Shown here one piece after another: positions 56,009 to 64,000 of a stretch of DNA of 64,000 bases; positions within the stretch are counted from its first letter, which is position 1; every line of letters starts with the position of its first letter. Made by a program: the position numbers and the translations under genes. The notes beneath the pieces are model-generated. The model was not told the origin of the DNA. It ran no database searches and worked only from the letters and a program-made list of their open reading frames with translations. This stretch comes from Pseudomonas aylmerensis (GTDB lineage: Bacteria; Pseudomonadota; Gammaproteobacteria; Pseudomonadales; Pseudomonadaceae), in assembly GCF_001702265.1 (NCBI RefSeq), contig NZ_MAUE01000022.1, forward strand, positions 1 through 64,000, given 5' to 3'.

Positions 56009-57895
56009 ATGTCCTTTGCTTCCCTCGGTCTCTCCGAGGCTTTAGTCCGCGCCATCGAGGCAGCGGGCTATACCGAGCCTACTCCGGTGCAACAGCGGGC
56101 CATTCCCGCCGTGTTGCAAGGTCGCGACCTGATGGTTGCGGCTCAGACAGGTACTGGTAAAACCGGCGGCTTCGCCCTCCCGATTCTGGAGCGGTTGTTC
56201 CCCAATGGTCACCCGGACAAATCCCAGCGTCACGGCCCGCGCCAACCGCGCGTACTGGTCCTGACCCCCACCCGCGAACTCGCCGCGCAAGTGCACGACA
56301 GCTTCAAGCTGTATGCCCGCGACCTGAAGTTCGTCAGCGCCTGCATCTTCGGCGGCGTCGGCATGAACCCACAGGTTCAGGCCATGTCCCGTGGTGTCGA
56401 CGTGCTGGTCGCCTGCCCCGGTCGCTTGCTCGACCTGTGCGGCCAAGGCAGCGTCGACTTGTCCCACGTGGAAATCCTCGTGCTGGACGAAGCAGACCGC
56501 ATGCTCGACATGGGCTTTGTCCATGACGTGAAAAAGGTCCTCGCACGCCTGCCGGCCAAACGTCAGAACCTGCTGTTCTCGGCAACGTTCTCCAACGACA
56601 TCACCGCCCTGGCCGGCAAGCTGCTGCACAACCCGGAACGCATTGAAGTCACGCCGCCGAACACCACGGTCGAGCGTATCGAACAACGCGTGTTCCGCCT
56701 GGCCGCCAGCCACAAGCGTGCGCTGCTGGCCCACCTGATCACCGCCGGCGCGTGGGAACAGGTACTGGTGTTCACCCGCACCAAGCACGGCGCGAACCGC
56801 CTGGCCGAGTACCTGGACAAGCACGGCCTCACCGCCGTCGCCATCCACGGCAACAAGAGCCAGAACGCCCGCACCAAAGCCCTGGCCGATTTCAAGGCCG
56901 GTGAAGTGCGCATCCTGGTGGCCACCGATATCGCCGCCCGCGGCCTGGATATCGACCAACTGCCACACGTGGTCAACTTCGAACTGCCGAACGTCGACGA
57001 AGACTACGTGCACCGTATCGGCCGTACCGGCCGTGCCGGTCGTTCGGGTGAAGCCATCTCCCTGGTTGCACCGGACGAAGAAAAACTGCTGAAAAGCATC
57101 GAGCGCATGACCAAGCAGAAAATCGCCGACGGCGACCTGATGGGCTTCGATGCCAGCGCCGTCGAGGCTGAAAAGCCAGAAGCGCGCGAGCGTCCGGACG
57201 TGCGCAACCCACGCAACCCACGCGGTCCGAAGGGCGATGGCCCGAACGGCGGCGGTGGTGGCGGTGGTCGTCGCGACAAGGGCAAGGACAAGGGCGGCAA
57301 GGAAAAAGCGCCTACCAACGGCCGTGGCGAGCGCCCGGCCCGTGAGCAAAAACCACGTGAAGGCACCCCGGCCCGCGAACAGCGCCAGCCGACCCAGCCA
57401 CCACGCGCTGCAGCCGACCGCGCCCCGGACGAGTTCCTCGACGACGACGTGGATAACTTCGGTAACCGCGTTGACTACGTGCCCCAGGCCAAACCGCCCC
57501 AGGGTCGTGGCCGTCGTCCAGGCGCCCCGGCGCAAGGTGCCGGCGCAGGTGCCCCACGTGGCGGCCAGCCACAGGGCGGTCGTCAGAACGGTCCGCGCAA
57601 CAGCAGCGGCGGCACCACCGGTACGCCACCGGCCAAGCGCAACGGCCCGCGTAACGGCGCGCCTCGTGATGGCCAGGCCCGTCGCGATGATTCGCGCAGC
57701 AACAACCGTCGCCCGGCCCGTGACGACCAGCCACGCTTGTCCGAACCCGCCGTGCAGAACCCGCGCGGTGGCCCGGCGCCGAAGATCATCCACAAGGAGT
57801 CGAAAGCCGACCGCTTCCCGACACCGGAGCAGTTGGATCAACTGCCAGGCCGTCCTCGTGGTGAAAAACCTGCGCTGCTGACCCGCAACCGCTGA
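56009..57895 (+). CDS. rhlE: RhlE, DEAD-box RNA helicase with long disordered tail
   Basis: A 628-residue helicase. The core (about residues 1-390) has [19 protein letters not shown] and the Q motif TPVQQRAIP, Walker [25 protein letters not shown] and [11 protein letters not shown]. The last roughly 240 residues are low-complexity, rich in Arg, Gly, Pro, Asn and Gln ([18 protein letters not shown]), expected to be disordered and RNA-binding. The tail is much longer than in E. coli RhlE (454 aa). Roles: ribosome assembly, cold and RNA turnover. Start ATG 56009 follows AGGATTACTC. Confidence 0.94.
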   Translation: MSFASLGLSEALVRAIEAAGYTEPTPVQQRAIPAVLQGRDLMVAAQTGTGKTGGFALPILERLFPNGHPDKSQRHGPRQPRVLVLTPTRELAAQVHDSFKLYARDLKFVSACIFGGVGMNPQVQAMSRGVDVLVACPGRLLDLCGQGSVDLSHVEILVLDEADRMLDMGFVHDVKKVLARLPAKRQNLLFSATFSNDITALAGKLLHNPERIEVTPPNTTVERIEQRVFRLAASHKRALLAHLITAGAWEQVLVFTRTKHGANRLAEYLDKHGLTAVAIHGNKSQNARTKALADFKAGEVRILVATDIAARGLDIDQLPHVVNFELPNVDEDYVHRIGRTGRAGRSGEAISLVAPDEEKLLKSIERMTKQKIADGDLMGFDASAVEAEKPEARERPDVRNPRNPRGPKGDGPNGGGGGGGRRDKGKDKGGKEKAPTNGRGERPAREQKPREGTPAREQRQPTQPPRAAADRAPDEFLDDDVDNFGNRVDYVPQAKPPQGRGRRPGAPAQGAGAGAPRGGQPQGGRQNGPRNSSGGTTGTPPAKRNGPRNGAPRDGQARRDDSRSNNRRPARDDQPRLSEPAVQNPRGGPAPKIIHKESKADRFPTPEQLDQLPGRPRGEKPALLTRNR

Positions 57896-57912
57896 GTTTC
57901 AAAGCACCACAA

Positions 57913-57950
57913 AAAATGCCCCGCCTCTTTCGAGACGGGGCATTTTTTTT
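57913..57950 (+). terminator. Terminator of rhlE
   Basis: AAAATGCCCCG pairs with CGGGGCATTTT and is followed by further T residues. Confidence 0.88.
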
Positions 57951-57968
57951 GACTCGACACTGATCAAC

Positions 57969-58056
57969 TGTGGGAGCTGGCTTGCCTGCGATCGTATCGA
58001 CTCGGTGTGCCTGATGCTTCGATGCGCCCGCATCGCAGGCAAGCCAGCGCCCACAT
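57969..58056. repeat. REPIN between rhlE and yceI
   Basis: CTGTGGGAGCTGGCTTGCCTGCGAT is inverted against GCATCGCAGGCAAGCCAGCGCCCACA; one mismatch between the arms. Confidence 0.85.
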
Positions 58057-58073
58057 TGCGTGCATTCCAGGCA

Positions 58074-58105
58074 TAAAAAAACCGGATCTCAGGATCCGGT
58101 TTTTT
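58074..58105 (-). terminator. Terminator of the cybB-yceI operon
   Basis: AACCGGATC-TCAG-GATCCGGTT flanked by A-run and T-run; on the minus strand it ends the yceI transcript, 17 bases after its stop. Confidence 0.85.
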
Positions 58106-58121
58106 CGGGTAAAAACAGAAA

Positions 58122-58700
58122 TTACTTCTGCTTGACGCCTTCCAGCGAGATGTCCAGGTCCACAGTCTGCGAGGACGGGCCTGGGCCTTTGATGCCGAAG
58201 TCGTTCAGGTTGACGGTAGTGGTGGCGTTGAAGCCAGCACGTTCGCCGCCCCATGGATCCTTGCCTTCACCGTTGAAGGTCGCCTTGAAGGTCACAGGCT
58301 TGGTCACGCCGTGGAAAGTCAGGTCGCCCGTCACGTCAGCGGTTTTTTCGCCGGTGGATTTAACAGCGGTGGACACGAACTTGGCATCGGCAAACTTGCC
58401 AACGTCGAGGAAGTCCTTGCTGGCGATGTGCTTGTCACGTTCTGCGTGGTTCGACCACAGACTGGCGGTTTTCACGTCGACCGCGATTTTGCTGGCTTCA
58501 GGCTTGGCGGCATCCCAGCTGAACGAGCCATCCCAGTCCTTGAAGGTACCGTGGATGTAGCTGTAGCCGAGGTGGCTGATTTTCCAGTCGATGAAGGCGT
58601 GCTGGCCTTCCTTGTCGATCTTGTAGTCGGCGGCCATCACCTGACCAGCAGACAGCAGGGCGGTACCGATTGCCAGAGCGGCGAGCGTCTTTTTCAACAT
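58122..58700 (-). CDS. yceI: YceI-family periplasmic lipocalin-like protein
   Basis: A 192-residue protein with a signal peptide ([23 protein letters not shown]) and the YceI beta-barrel ([43 protein letters not shown]), which binds polyprenyl-chain lipids in homologues. The ATG at 58700 follows AAGGAATAGAAAGC. It is 32 bases downstream of a cytochrome b561 gene, the common YceI-CybB pairing. Confidence 0.93.
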   Translation of the reverse strand: MLKKTLAALAIGTALLSAGQVMAADYKIDKEGQHAFIDWKISHLGYSYIHGTFKDWDGSFSWDAAKPEASKIAVDVKTASLWSNHAERDKHIASKDFLDVGKFADAKFVSTAVKSTGEKTADVTGDLTFHGVTKPVTFKATFNGEGKDPWGGERAGFNATTTVNLNDFGIKGPGPSSQTVDLDISLEGVKQK

Positions 58701-58732
58701 GCTTTCTATTCCTTGTGAGTCGAGGTTGAACA

Positions 58733-59284
58733 TCAGGCTTTGCGCCCCAGCATACGAACCAGGGTCACATCACGATCAATGAAATGGTGTTTCAGCGCGG
58801 CCACGCCATGCAGGCCGGCGAACACCACCAATACCCAGGCCAGGTACAAATGCACCACGCCTGCAGTGTCTGCCTGGTCCGGTAGCCCGGAAACCAGCGC
58901 AGGAATCTCAAACAAGCCAAACACCGGGATCCCGACACCGTCTGCGGTGGAAATCAGGTAACCGGCAATCATCACGGCAAACAGCCCGAGATACAGGAAC
59001 GCGTGGCCAAACGCAGCCCCCAGACGCGTCATGCGGCTATAGCTGGCAAGCGGTGGCGGCGGCGGGCTGACCAGGCGCCAGACGATCCGCACGAGCATGA
59101 TGGCGAACAGCGTAATGCCGATGCTCTTGTGCAGGTCCGGGGCGTCTTTGCGCCAGGCACTGTAGTAGTCGAGACCGACCATCCACAGGCCCAATGCGAA
59201 CAGACTGAACACCACCAGGGCCACGCCCCAGTGCAAAACGATGCTGACCCAGCCATAGCGGGCCGGTGAATTACGTAGTTGCAT
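58733..59284 (-). CDS. cybB: Cytochrome b561
   Basis: A 183-residue four-helix di-haem b membrane protein ([69 protein letters not shown]), with the expected His ligands. It probably passes electrons between the quinone pool and the periplasm, possibly using a YceI-bound quinone. First gene of the cybB-yceI operon. Confidence 0.92.
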   Translation of the reverse strand: MQLRNSPARYGWVSIVLHWGVALVVFSLFALGLWMVGLDYYSAWRKDAPDLHKSIGITLFAIMLVRIVWRLVSPPPPPLASYSRMTRLGAAFGHAFLYLGLFAVMIAGYLISTADGVGIPVFGLFEIPALVSGLPDQADTAGVVHLYLAWVLVVFAGLHGVAALKHHFIDRDVTLVRMLGRKA

Positions 59285-59565
59285 GTCCCAAATCCCGTAA
59301 GAGCTGTGGCAAGACTATCGATTTACCTATCGAATTAAAGCGGAAAATTTCGCTTTGAAATATCGAGAAATACGATCAAGAGCGTATGCAGAGTAAGTTA
59401 ACAAGAGATTAAGGACTATCCAGAAGAAACGTGACGGACTGTCCTGCGTTTACCACCAATTTACGCTTCAAACTCGCAATGGGTTGTGACACAGGCCTGC
59501 ATTGCATAGGCTTGCGCGACTGTTTCACCTGCGCCACACGCAGGACCGCTTCGAGGAGATGACCG

Positions 59566-60972
59566 ATGGGCTTGAACAACCAGTGGATGCAACGCGACCT
59601 GGCCGTGTTGTGGCATCCCTGCACCCAGATGAAAGACCACCAGCAACTGCCGCTGATCCCCATCAAGCGCGGTGAAGGCGTGTGGCTGGAAGATTTCGAA
59701 GGCAAGCGCTACCTCGATGCCGTCAGCTCCTGGTGGGTCAACGTGTTCGGCCACGCCAACCCACGTATCAACCAGCGCATCAAGGATCAGGTCGACCAAC
59801 TCGAACACGTGATCCTCGCCGGTTTCAGCCACCAACCGGTGATCGAACTGTCCGAGCGCCTGGTGGCGATGACGCCCGAAGGCCTGACCCGCTGTTTCTA
59901 TGCCGACAACGGTTCGTCGTGCATCGAAGTGGCGCTGAAGATGAGCTTTCACTACTGGCTCAACCGCGGCCTGCCGAACAAAAAGCGCTTCGTCACCCTG
60001 ACCAACAGCTACCACGGCGAAACCATCGCCGCGATGTCGGTGGGCGATGTGCCGCTGTTTACCGAAACCTACAAGGCGCTGCTCTTGGACACCCTCAAGG
60101 TGCCGAGCCCGGATTGCTACCTGCGGCCCGAAGGCATGAGCTGGGAAGAGCATTCGCGCAACATGTTCCAGGCCATGGAACAGACCCTCGCCGACAACCA
60201 CGACAGCGTTGCGGCGGTGATCGTCGAGCCGCTGATCCAGGGCGCCGGCGGTATGCGCATGTACCACCCGGTGTACCTCAAGCTGCTGCGCGAAGCCTGT
60301 GACCGCTATGGCGTGCACCTGATCCACGATGAAATCGCCGTGGGCTTCGGCCGCACCGGCAGCATGTTCGCGTGCGAGCAGGCCGGTATCCGCCCGGATT
60401 TCCTGTGTTTGTCCAAGGCCCTCACCGGCGGCTACCTGCCGTTGGCGGCGGTGGTCACCACCGATGATGTCTACGACGCCTTCTACGACGACTACCCGAC
60501 CCTGCGCGCCTTCCTGCACTCCCACAGCTACACTGGCAACCCGCTGGCGTGCGCGGCCGCCTTGGCGACCCTGGATATTTTCGAAGAAGACAACGTCATC
60601 GAGAACAACAAGGCCCTGGCCCAGCGCATGGCCACCGCCACCGCGCACCTGGTGGACCACCCGCACGTGTCGGAAGTGCGCCAGACCGGCATGGTCCTGG
60701 CCATCGAGATGATCCAGGACAAAGCCACCAAGACCGCCTACCCGTGGCAGGAACGCCGTGGACTGAAGGTCTTCGAGCATGCCCTGGAACGCGGTGCGCT
60801 GTTGCGGCCCTTGGGCAGCGTGGTGTATTTCCTGCCGCCGTATGTGATCACACCGGAGCAGATCGATTTCCTGGCCGAGGTGGCCAGTGAAGGCATCGAC
60901 ATTGCCACCAACAGCAAAGTCAGTGTCGCCGTGCCGAAGGACTTCCACCCAGGCTTCCGCGATCCCGGCTGA
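59566..60972 (+). CDS. bioA: Adenosylmethionine-8-amino-7-oxononanoate transaminase
   Basis: A 468-residue PLP enzyme of biotin synthesis that makes 7,8-diaminononanoate with SAM as amino donor. It has WHPCTQMKDHQQLPLIPIKRG, DNGSSCIEVALKMS, the Asp of LIHDEIAVGFGRTG, and the PLP Lys in CLSKALTGGYLPLA. The ATG at 59566 follows GGAGATGACCG. The divergent gap 59285-59565 holds a TATCGATTTACCTATCGA near-repeat at about 59317 and nothing else clear. Other bio genes are not adjacent. Confidence 0.94.
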   Translation: MGLNNQWMQRDLAVLWHPCTQMKDHQQLPLIPIKRGEGVWLEDFEGKRYLDAVSSWWVNVFGHANPRINQRIKDQVDQLEHVILAGFSHQPVIELSERLVAMTPEGLTRCFYADNGSSCIEVALKMSFHYWLNRGLPNKKRFVTLTNSYHGETIAAMSVGDVPLFTETYKALLLDTLKVPSPDCYLRPEGMSWEEHSRNMFQAMEQTLADNHDSVAAVIVEPLIQGAGGMRMYHPVYLKLLREACDRYGVHLIHDEIAVGFGRTGSMFACEQAGIRPDFLCLSKALTGGYLPLAAVVTTDDVYDAFYDDYPTLRAFLHSHSYTGNPLACAAALATLDIFEEDNVIENNKALAQRMATATAHLVDHPHVSEVRQTGMVLAIEMIQDKATKTAYPWQERRGLKVFEHALERGALLRPLGSVVYFLPPYVITPEQIDFLAEVASEGIDIATNSKVSVAVPKDFHPGFRDPG

Positions 60973-60981
60973 TCACACCCT

Positions 60982-61009
60982 TGCAGGCGCCGGCAAGCCG
61001 GCGCCTGCA
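60982..61009. repeat. Perfect 13-bp-arm hairpin TGCAGGCGCCGGC
   Basis: TGCAGGCGCCGGC-AA-GCCGGCGCCTGCA lies between bioA and rsmE. No U-run, so probably a REP-like element rather than a terminator. Confidence 0.8.
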
Positions 61010-61037
61010 GAAACACCCTATTTTCCAGAGAACAGAA

Positions 61038-61757
61038 ATGAGACTGTCCCGCTTTTTCACCGACACCCCGCTGAGCCTTGGCGAGCACGAACTGCCCGAA
61101 GCCCAGGCGCACTACATCAGCCGTGTACTGCGCATGAACGAAGGCGACGCCGTGCAATTGTTCGACGGTTCCGGCCAGGAGTTCCTGGGCACTTTGCTGG
61201 ATGTCGGCAAGAAGCGCGTCAGCGTGCAACTCACGCAAAGCTTCGCCGGGCAGGCCGAATCGCCGCTGCACATCCACCTCGGCCAGGGGCTGTCGCGGGG
61301 CGAGCGCATGGATTGGGCGATACAGAAAGCCACCGAACTGAGCGTCAACGCGATCACGCCGATTTTCAGCGAGCGCTGCGAAGTGCGCCTCAAGGATGAA
61401 CGCGCCGACAAACGCCTGCTGCACTGGCGCCAGGTGGCAATCAGCGCGTGCGAGCAATGTGGGCGTTCGACAGTGCCAGTGATTCACCCACCGCTGCTGC
61501 TGGCGGACTGGTTGAAGCAGACCGAGGCCGACTTGAAACTGGTCCTGCACCCGGTGGCCGAGCCGCTGGTCAGCCATGCCAAGCCTGCCAGCCTGGCCTT
61601 CCTGATCGGCCCTGAAGGCGGGTTGACCGACAATGAAGTGCGAACCGCGCAAGACGCCGGCTTCCATGCCGCCCGCCTGGGCCCGCGCGTATTGCGGACC
61701 GAGACGGCGCCCGTCGTCGCGTTGGCGGTGGCGCAGCAACTCTGGGGCGATTTCTAA
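61038..61757 (+). CDS. rsmE: 16S rRNA (uracil-1498-N3)-methyltransferase
   Basis: A 239-residue SPOUT methyltransferase. The N-terminal PUA-like domain (MRLSRFFTDTPLSLGEHELPEA) is followed by the knot with LIGPEGGLTDNEV and LGPRVLRTETAPVVAL. It methylates U1498 of 16S rRNA in 30S subunits using SAM. Start ATG 61038 with a weak AGAG site; conserved N-terminus supports it. Confidence 0.95.
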   Translation: MRLSRFFTDTPLSLGEHELPEAQAHYISRVLRMNEGDAVQLFDGSGQEFLGTLLDVGKKRVSVQLTQSFAGQAESPLHIHLGQGLSRGERMDWAIQKATELSVNAITPIFSERCEVRLKDERADKRLLHWRQVAISACEQCGRSTVPVIHPPLLLADWLKQTEADLKLVLHPVAEPLVSHAKPASLAFLIGPEGGLTDNEVRTAQDAGFHAARLGPRVLRTETAPVVALAVAQQLWGDF

Positions 61758-61770
61758 CCCCGCCTCCAAT

Positions 61771-61796
61771 GTAAGCGCCGGCACGCCGGCGCCTAC
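61771..61796. repeat. GTAAGCGCCGGCACGCCGGCGCCTAC hairpin
   Basis: A GC-rich inverted repeat between convergent genes; same class as 24650 and 60982. Confidence 0.7.
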
Positions 61797-61810
61797 GGTT
61801 GATCGGGTGA

Positions 61811-62713
61811 TCACTCCACCGGGTCACTCACCGGCGTGGCAATGATCGCCTTCAACTCGCTGGTCATCGGGAACTCCAGGTTCAAGCCCTTGGGCGGAAT
61901 CGGCTGTTCAAACCAACGCTGGTAAATCCCGTTGATCGCCCCCGAGCGGTACAGGTCGCCCAGTGCCTCGTTGACCACCGCGAGAAACTGCGGGTCGCCC
62001 TTACGCACCATGCAGCTGTAGATTTCCCGCGACTGCTCTTTGCCGACCACCACCCATTTGTGCGGATCCCTGGCCTTGGCGCGCTCACCGTAGAGCAGCG
62101 CATCGTCCATATAGAACGCCGCCGCGCGACCGGTCTCGAGCATCTTGAACGCCTCGCCGTGGTCCTTGGCGCTGATCACGAACATATTGGTCTTGTGCTC
62201 GGCGTTGTAGTTCTTGAGAAACCGCTCGTTGGTGGTACCGGCGGTGGTCACCACGTTTTTGCCCTTGAGGTCGTCAAAGCCCTGGATACCGCTGTCCTTG
62301 GCGGTCAGCAACTGCCCCTTCACGTAGATAAAGCCGTAGGAAAATGCCACCTGCTGCTGGCGCTCTGCAGTCACCCCGGTGGAGCCGCATTCGAGGTCGA
62401 CGGTGCCGTTCTGCACCAGCGGGATGCGCGTCTGGGAAGTCACCAGGTTGTATTTCACCTTGAGATCGGCCACCCCGGTTTTCTCTTGGATGCGCTCGAC
62501 GATCTTGCTCGCCAGGTCCACCGAATACCCCATGGGCTTGCCACTGCTATCCCCCACGTAGGAAAACGGCACCGACGCATCGCGATAGCCCAGGGTGATC
62601 GACTTGGCGCTGGCGATCTTGCCCAGCGTGCCGTCCAGCGGCGCTTGGTTGGCATGGGCCTGCGCCCCCAGCAACAGCCCCAGGGTGCAACCGGTCAACA
62701 GGATTTTTTTCAT
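61811..62713 (-). CDS. Periplasmic amino-acid-binding protein (GltI-like)
   Basis: A 300-residue family-3 solute-binding protein: signal peptide (MKKILLTGCTLGLLLGAQAHA), SITLGYRDASVPFSY, GYSVDLASKIVERIQEKTGV, and DLECGSTGVTAERQQQVAFS, all typical of glutamate/aspartate-binding proteins. It is the last gene of a minus-strand operon after ridA and a D-amino-acid dehydrogenase-like gene, so its ligand may be a D-amino acid or a related compound. Confidence 0.88.
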   Translation of the reverse strand: MKKILLTGCTLGLLLGAQAHANQAPLDGTLGKIASAKSITLGYRDASVPFSYVGDSSGKPMGYSVDLASKIVERIQEKTGVADLKVKYNLVTSQTRIPLVQNGTVDLECGSTGVTAERQQQVAFSYGFIYVKGQLLTAKDSGIQGFDDLKGKNVVTTAGTTNERFLKNYNAEHKTNMFVISAKDHGEAFKMLETGRAAAFYMDDALLYGERAKARDPHKWVVVGKEQSREIYSCMVRKGDPQFLAVVNEALGDLYRSGAINGIYQRWFEQPIPPKGLNLEFPMTSELKAIIATPVSDPVE

Positions 62714-62737
62714 TGTTATTCTCCGTTGGTCTTTGAG

Positions 62738-63088
62738 TTATTTACGGACAGCAATCACGCTGATTTCCACCAGCACACTCGGTCGCGCCAGTTCCGCCTG
62801 CAAGGTGGTGCGCGTCGGCGCCATGCCCGGCGACAGCCAGGCAGACCACACATCATTCATTGGGGCGAAACCGTTGCCGATATCTTTCAAGTAAATGGTC
62901 GCATTCAAGACATGATCCTTGTCACTGCCGGCCTGGGCCAGCAGCCCGTCGATCTTCGCCAGCACTTCGCGGGTCTGGGTCGCCACGTCGACACCCTCGC
63001 CCGGCACCTGGCCCGAGAGGAATACCAGGTCCTTGAAGGTGACGGCGCCGGACAGTCGTTCGTTGCTGCTGATTCGCGTGATGGTCAT
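62738..63088 (-). CDS. RidA-family enamine/imine deaminase
   Basis: A 116-residue RidA/YjgF protein with FKDLVFLSGQVPGEG, TREVLAKIDGLLAQAGSDKDHVLNATIYLKDI and the Arg of APTRTTLQAELARPSVLVEI. It would hydrolyse the reactive imines produced by the amino-acid oxidase-type enzyme encoded just upstream (10 bases). The ATG at 63088 follows AAGGATGCACCC. Confidence 0.92.
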   Translation of the reverse strand: MTITRISSNERLSGAVTFKDLVFLSGQVPGEGVDVATQTREVLAKIDGLLAQAGSDKDHVLNATIYLKDIGNGFAPMNDVWSAWLSPGMAPTRTTLQAELARPSVLVEISVIAVRK

Positions 63089-63098
63089 GGGTGCATCC

Positions 63099-64000
63099 TT
63101 ATGCGGCGCGGGGCGCCAGGCCCTGCATATCAATGGAAGGGACGTGTTGGCCGATCAACTCGGCGAGCAATTGGCCGCTGCCGCACGCCAGGGTAAAGCC
63201 CAGGGCACCGTGGCCCAGGTTCAGCCACAGGTTGCGATAGAGGCTGGCGCCAATCAGCGGCACGCCGGTCGGGGTAGCCGGGCGCATGCCGGCCCATTCC
63301 AGCGCATGCGTGTAGTCGCCAGCTGTAGGAAATGTCTCGATTGCCTGGCGCTTGATCAGTGCCAGGCGCTTGGGCTCAAGGCTGGCGTCGAAGCCGACGA
63401 TATCCACCATCGCCGCCACCCGCAGTTGTTCGCCGATGCGCGCGTAGACAATCTTGCGGTCGTAGTCGGTGATGCTCACGTTCGGCGCGCGGTGCTGCGC
63501 GCCAATCGGCACGCTCAGGCTATAGCCCTTGAGCGGGTACAGCGGCAGTGACAAGCCCGGCAACGCCAACTCGGCACTGCGATGCCCGGCAGCCAGCACC
63601 AATTGCTGTACCGGCATCACTTCGCCGCCCAGTTCGATAGCCTGTACCGCACCGTCGGCATGCAGGATCCCGGTGACCTTGCGCCCCAGTATGAAGGTGC
63701 AGCGCCCCGACGCTTGAAGACGCGCCGCCAACTGCTGGCAGAAGGCATGACAGTCCGCCACTTCCTCATTGGGCGTGTAGATGCCGCCGACAAACCCACC
63801 TGCCGCGAGTGTCGGCTCCAGGCGCGCACAATCTACCGCCGACAGCACCTGCTGCTGCAGGACGTCGGTGACCTTGCTGCGCGCCCGCTCGAAGGTATCG
63901 GCGTTGCGAAAAGTCACCAGCTTGCCGTTGCGTCGCCAGTCGAAACCGTCCAGGCCGTCATCGACGCGCCATTGCTGCAAGGTGGATTGGCTCAGGCTCG
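63099..64000 (-). CDS. D-amino-acid dehydrogenase-like FAD protein, N-terminus outside the window
   Basis: About 300 residues of a DadA-like oxidoreductase; the reading frame runs off the right edge, so the FAD motif of the N-terminus is missing. Visible segments are YTPNEEVADCHAFCQQLAARL, LYPLKGYSLSVPI, EWAGMRPATPTGVPLIG and LWLNLGHGALGFTLACGSGQLLAELI, which match the DadA C-terminal half. It would oxidise D-amino acids to imines, handled by the downstream RidA. The operon with a binding protein suggests uptake and use of a specific amino acid. Confidence 0.9.
   Translation of the reverse strand, partial: SLSQSTLQQWRVDDGLDGFDWRRNGKLVTFRNADTFERARSKVTDVLQQQVLSAVDCARLEPTLAAGGFVGGIYTPNEEVADCHAFCQQLAARLQASGRCTFILGRKVTGILHADGAVQAIELGGEVMPVQQLVLAAGHRSAELALPGLSLPLYPLKGYSLSVPIGAQHRAPNVSITDYDRKIVYARIGEQLRVAAMVDIVGFDASLEPKRLALIKRQAIETFPTAGDYTHALEWAGMRPATPTGVPLIGASLYRNLWLNLGHGALGFTLACGSGQLLAELIGQHVPSIDMQGLAPRAA

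Noticed and set aside
56042..57841. 599-codon minus-strand frame opposite rhlE
   Set aside because: Low-complexity Ala/Thr/Val sequence mirrors the rhlE tail; no start signals.

Overview
This window looks like chromosome of a Pseudomonas of the P. fluorescens group. It is GC-rich (about 60-63%), its proteins read as Pseudomonas orthologues throughout, and its spacers are full of the paired inverted REP repeats (REPINs) typical of that group. Two blocks follow gene orders I remember from P. aeruginosa: gbdR-sdaB-cbcXWV-betT-betIBA, and metK-arsR-tkt-epd-pgk-fba. No rRNA, tRNA, insertion sequence, prophage or CRISPR array was seen.

Layout. 1-13.8 kb is a quaternary-amine island: the end of a gamma-butyrobetaine hydroxylase, the regulator gbdR, serine dehydratase sdaB, the choline/betaine ABC importer cbcXWV, the BCCT importer betT, and betIBA, which oxidises choline to glycine betaine. 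Together they import choline for osmoprotection or carbon and handle serine made at the end of catabolism. 14-19.4 kb holds a TldD/TldE-like protease pair and an rhlA-MFS exporter pair without rhlB. 19.5-29.2 kb holds dbpA, a flavoprotein, a YccS-like membrane protein, an orphan solute-binding protein, an acetyltransferase, a YgjP-like peptidase and a REC-PAS-GGDEF-EAL protein.

29.2-32.2 kb is the most irregular part. It has a PL7 alginate lyase, an AT-rich orphan gene between two copies of a roughly 300-bp block, and a C4-antisense-like RNA whose loop is perfectly complementary to the ribosome-binding site of a small downstream ORF that carries an in-frame amber codon. 32.2-41 kb holds central carbon genes (fba, pgk, epd, tkt) diverging from an ArsR-methyltransferase regulator (SahR-like) and metK. 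41-48.5 kb holds small periplasmic proteins, ligB, a cytochrome c'-like lipoprotein, mltA, a MAPEG protein, a cation/proton antiporter and an FNT channel. 48.6-50.5 kb encodes an ExoU-like patatin phospholipase with no chaperone or type III secretion gene beside it. 50.6-64 kb holds a thioesterase, ahcY (with an SAH riboswitch), metF, a putative glycosyltransferase, rhlE, yceI-cybB, bioA, rsmE and a partial D-amino-acid dehydrogenase-RidA-binding protein operon.

The SAM cycle appears to sense SAH twice: a SahR-type repressor site at metK and an SAH riboswitch at ahcY. The items I would follow first are the ExoU-like gene, the C4-like antisense element, the repeat-flanked orphan gene, and the rhlA-mdtD promoter/operator. 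All family assignments come from reading motifs and from memory of homologues; no database search was run.
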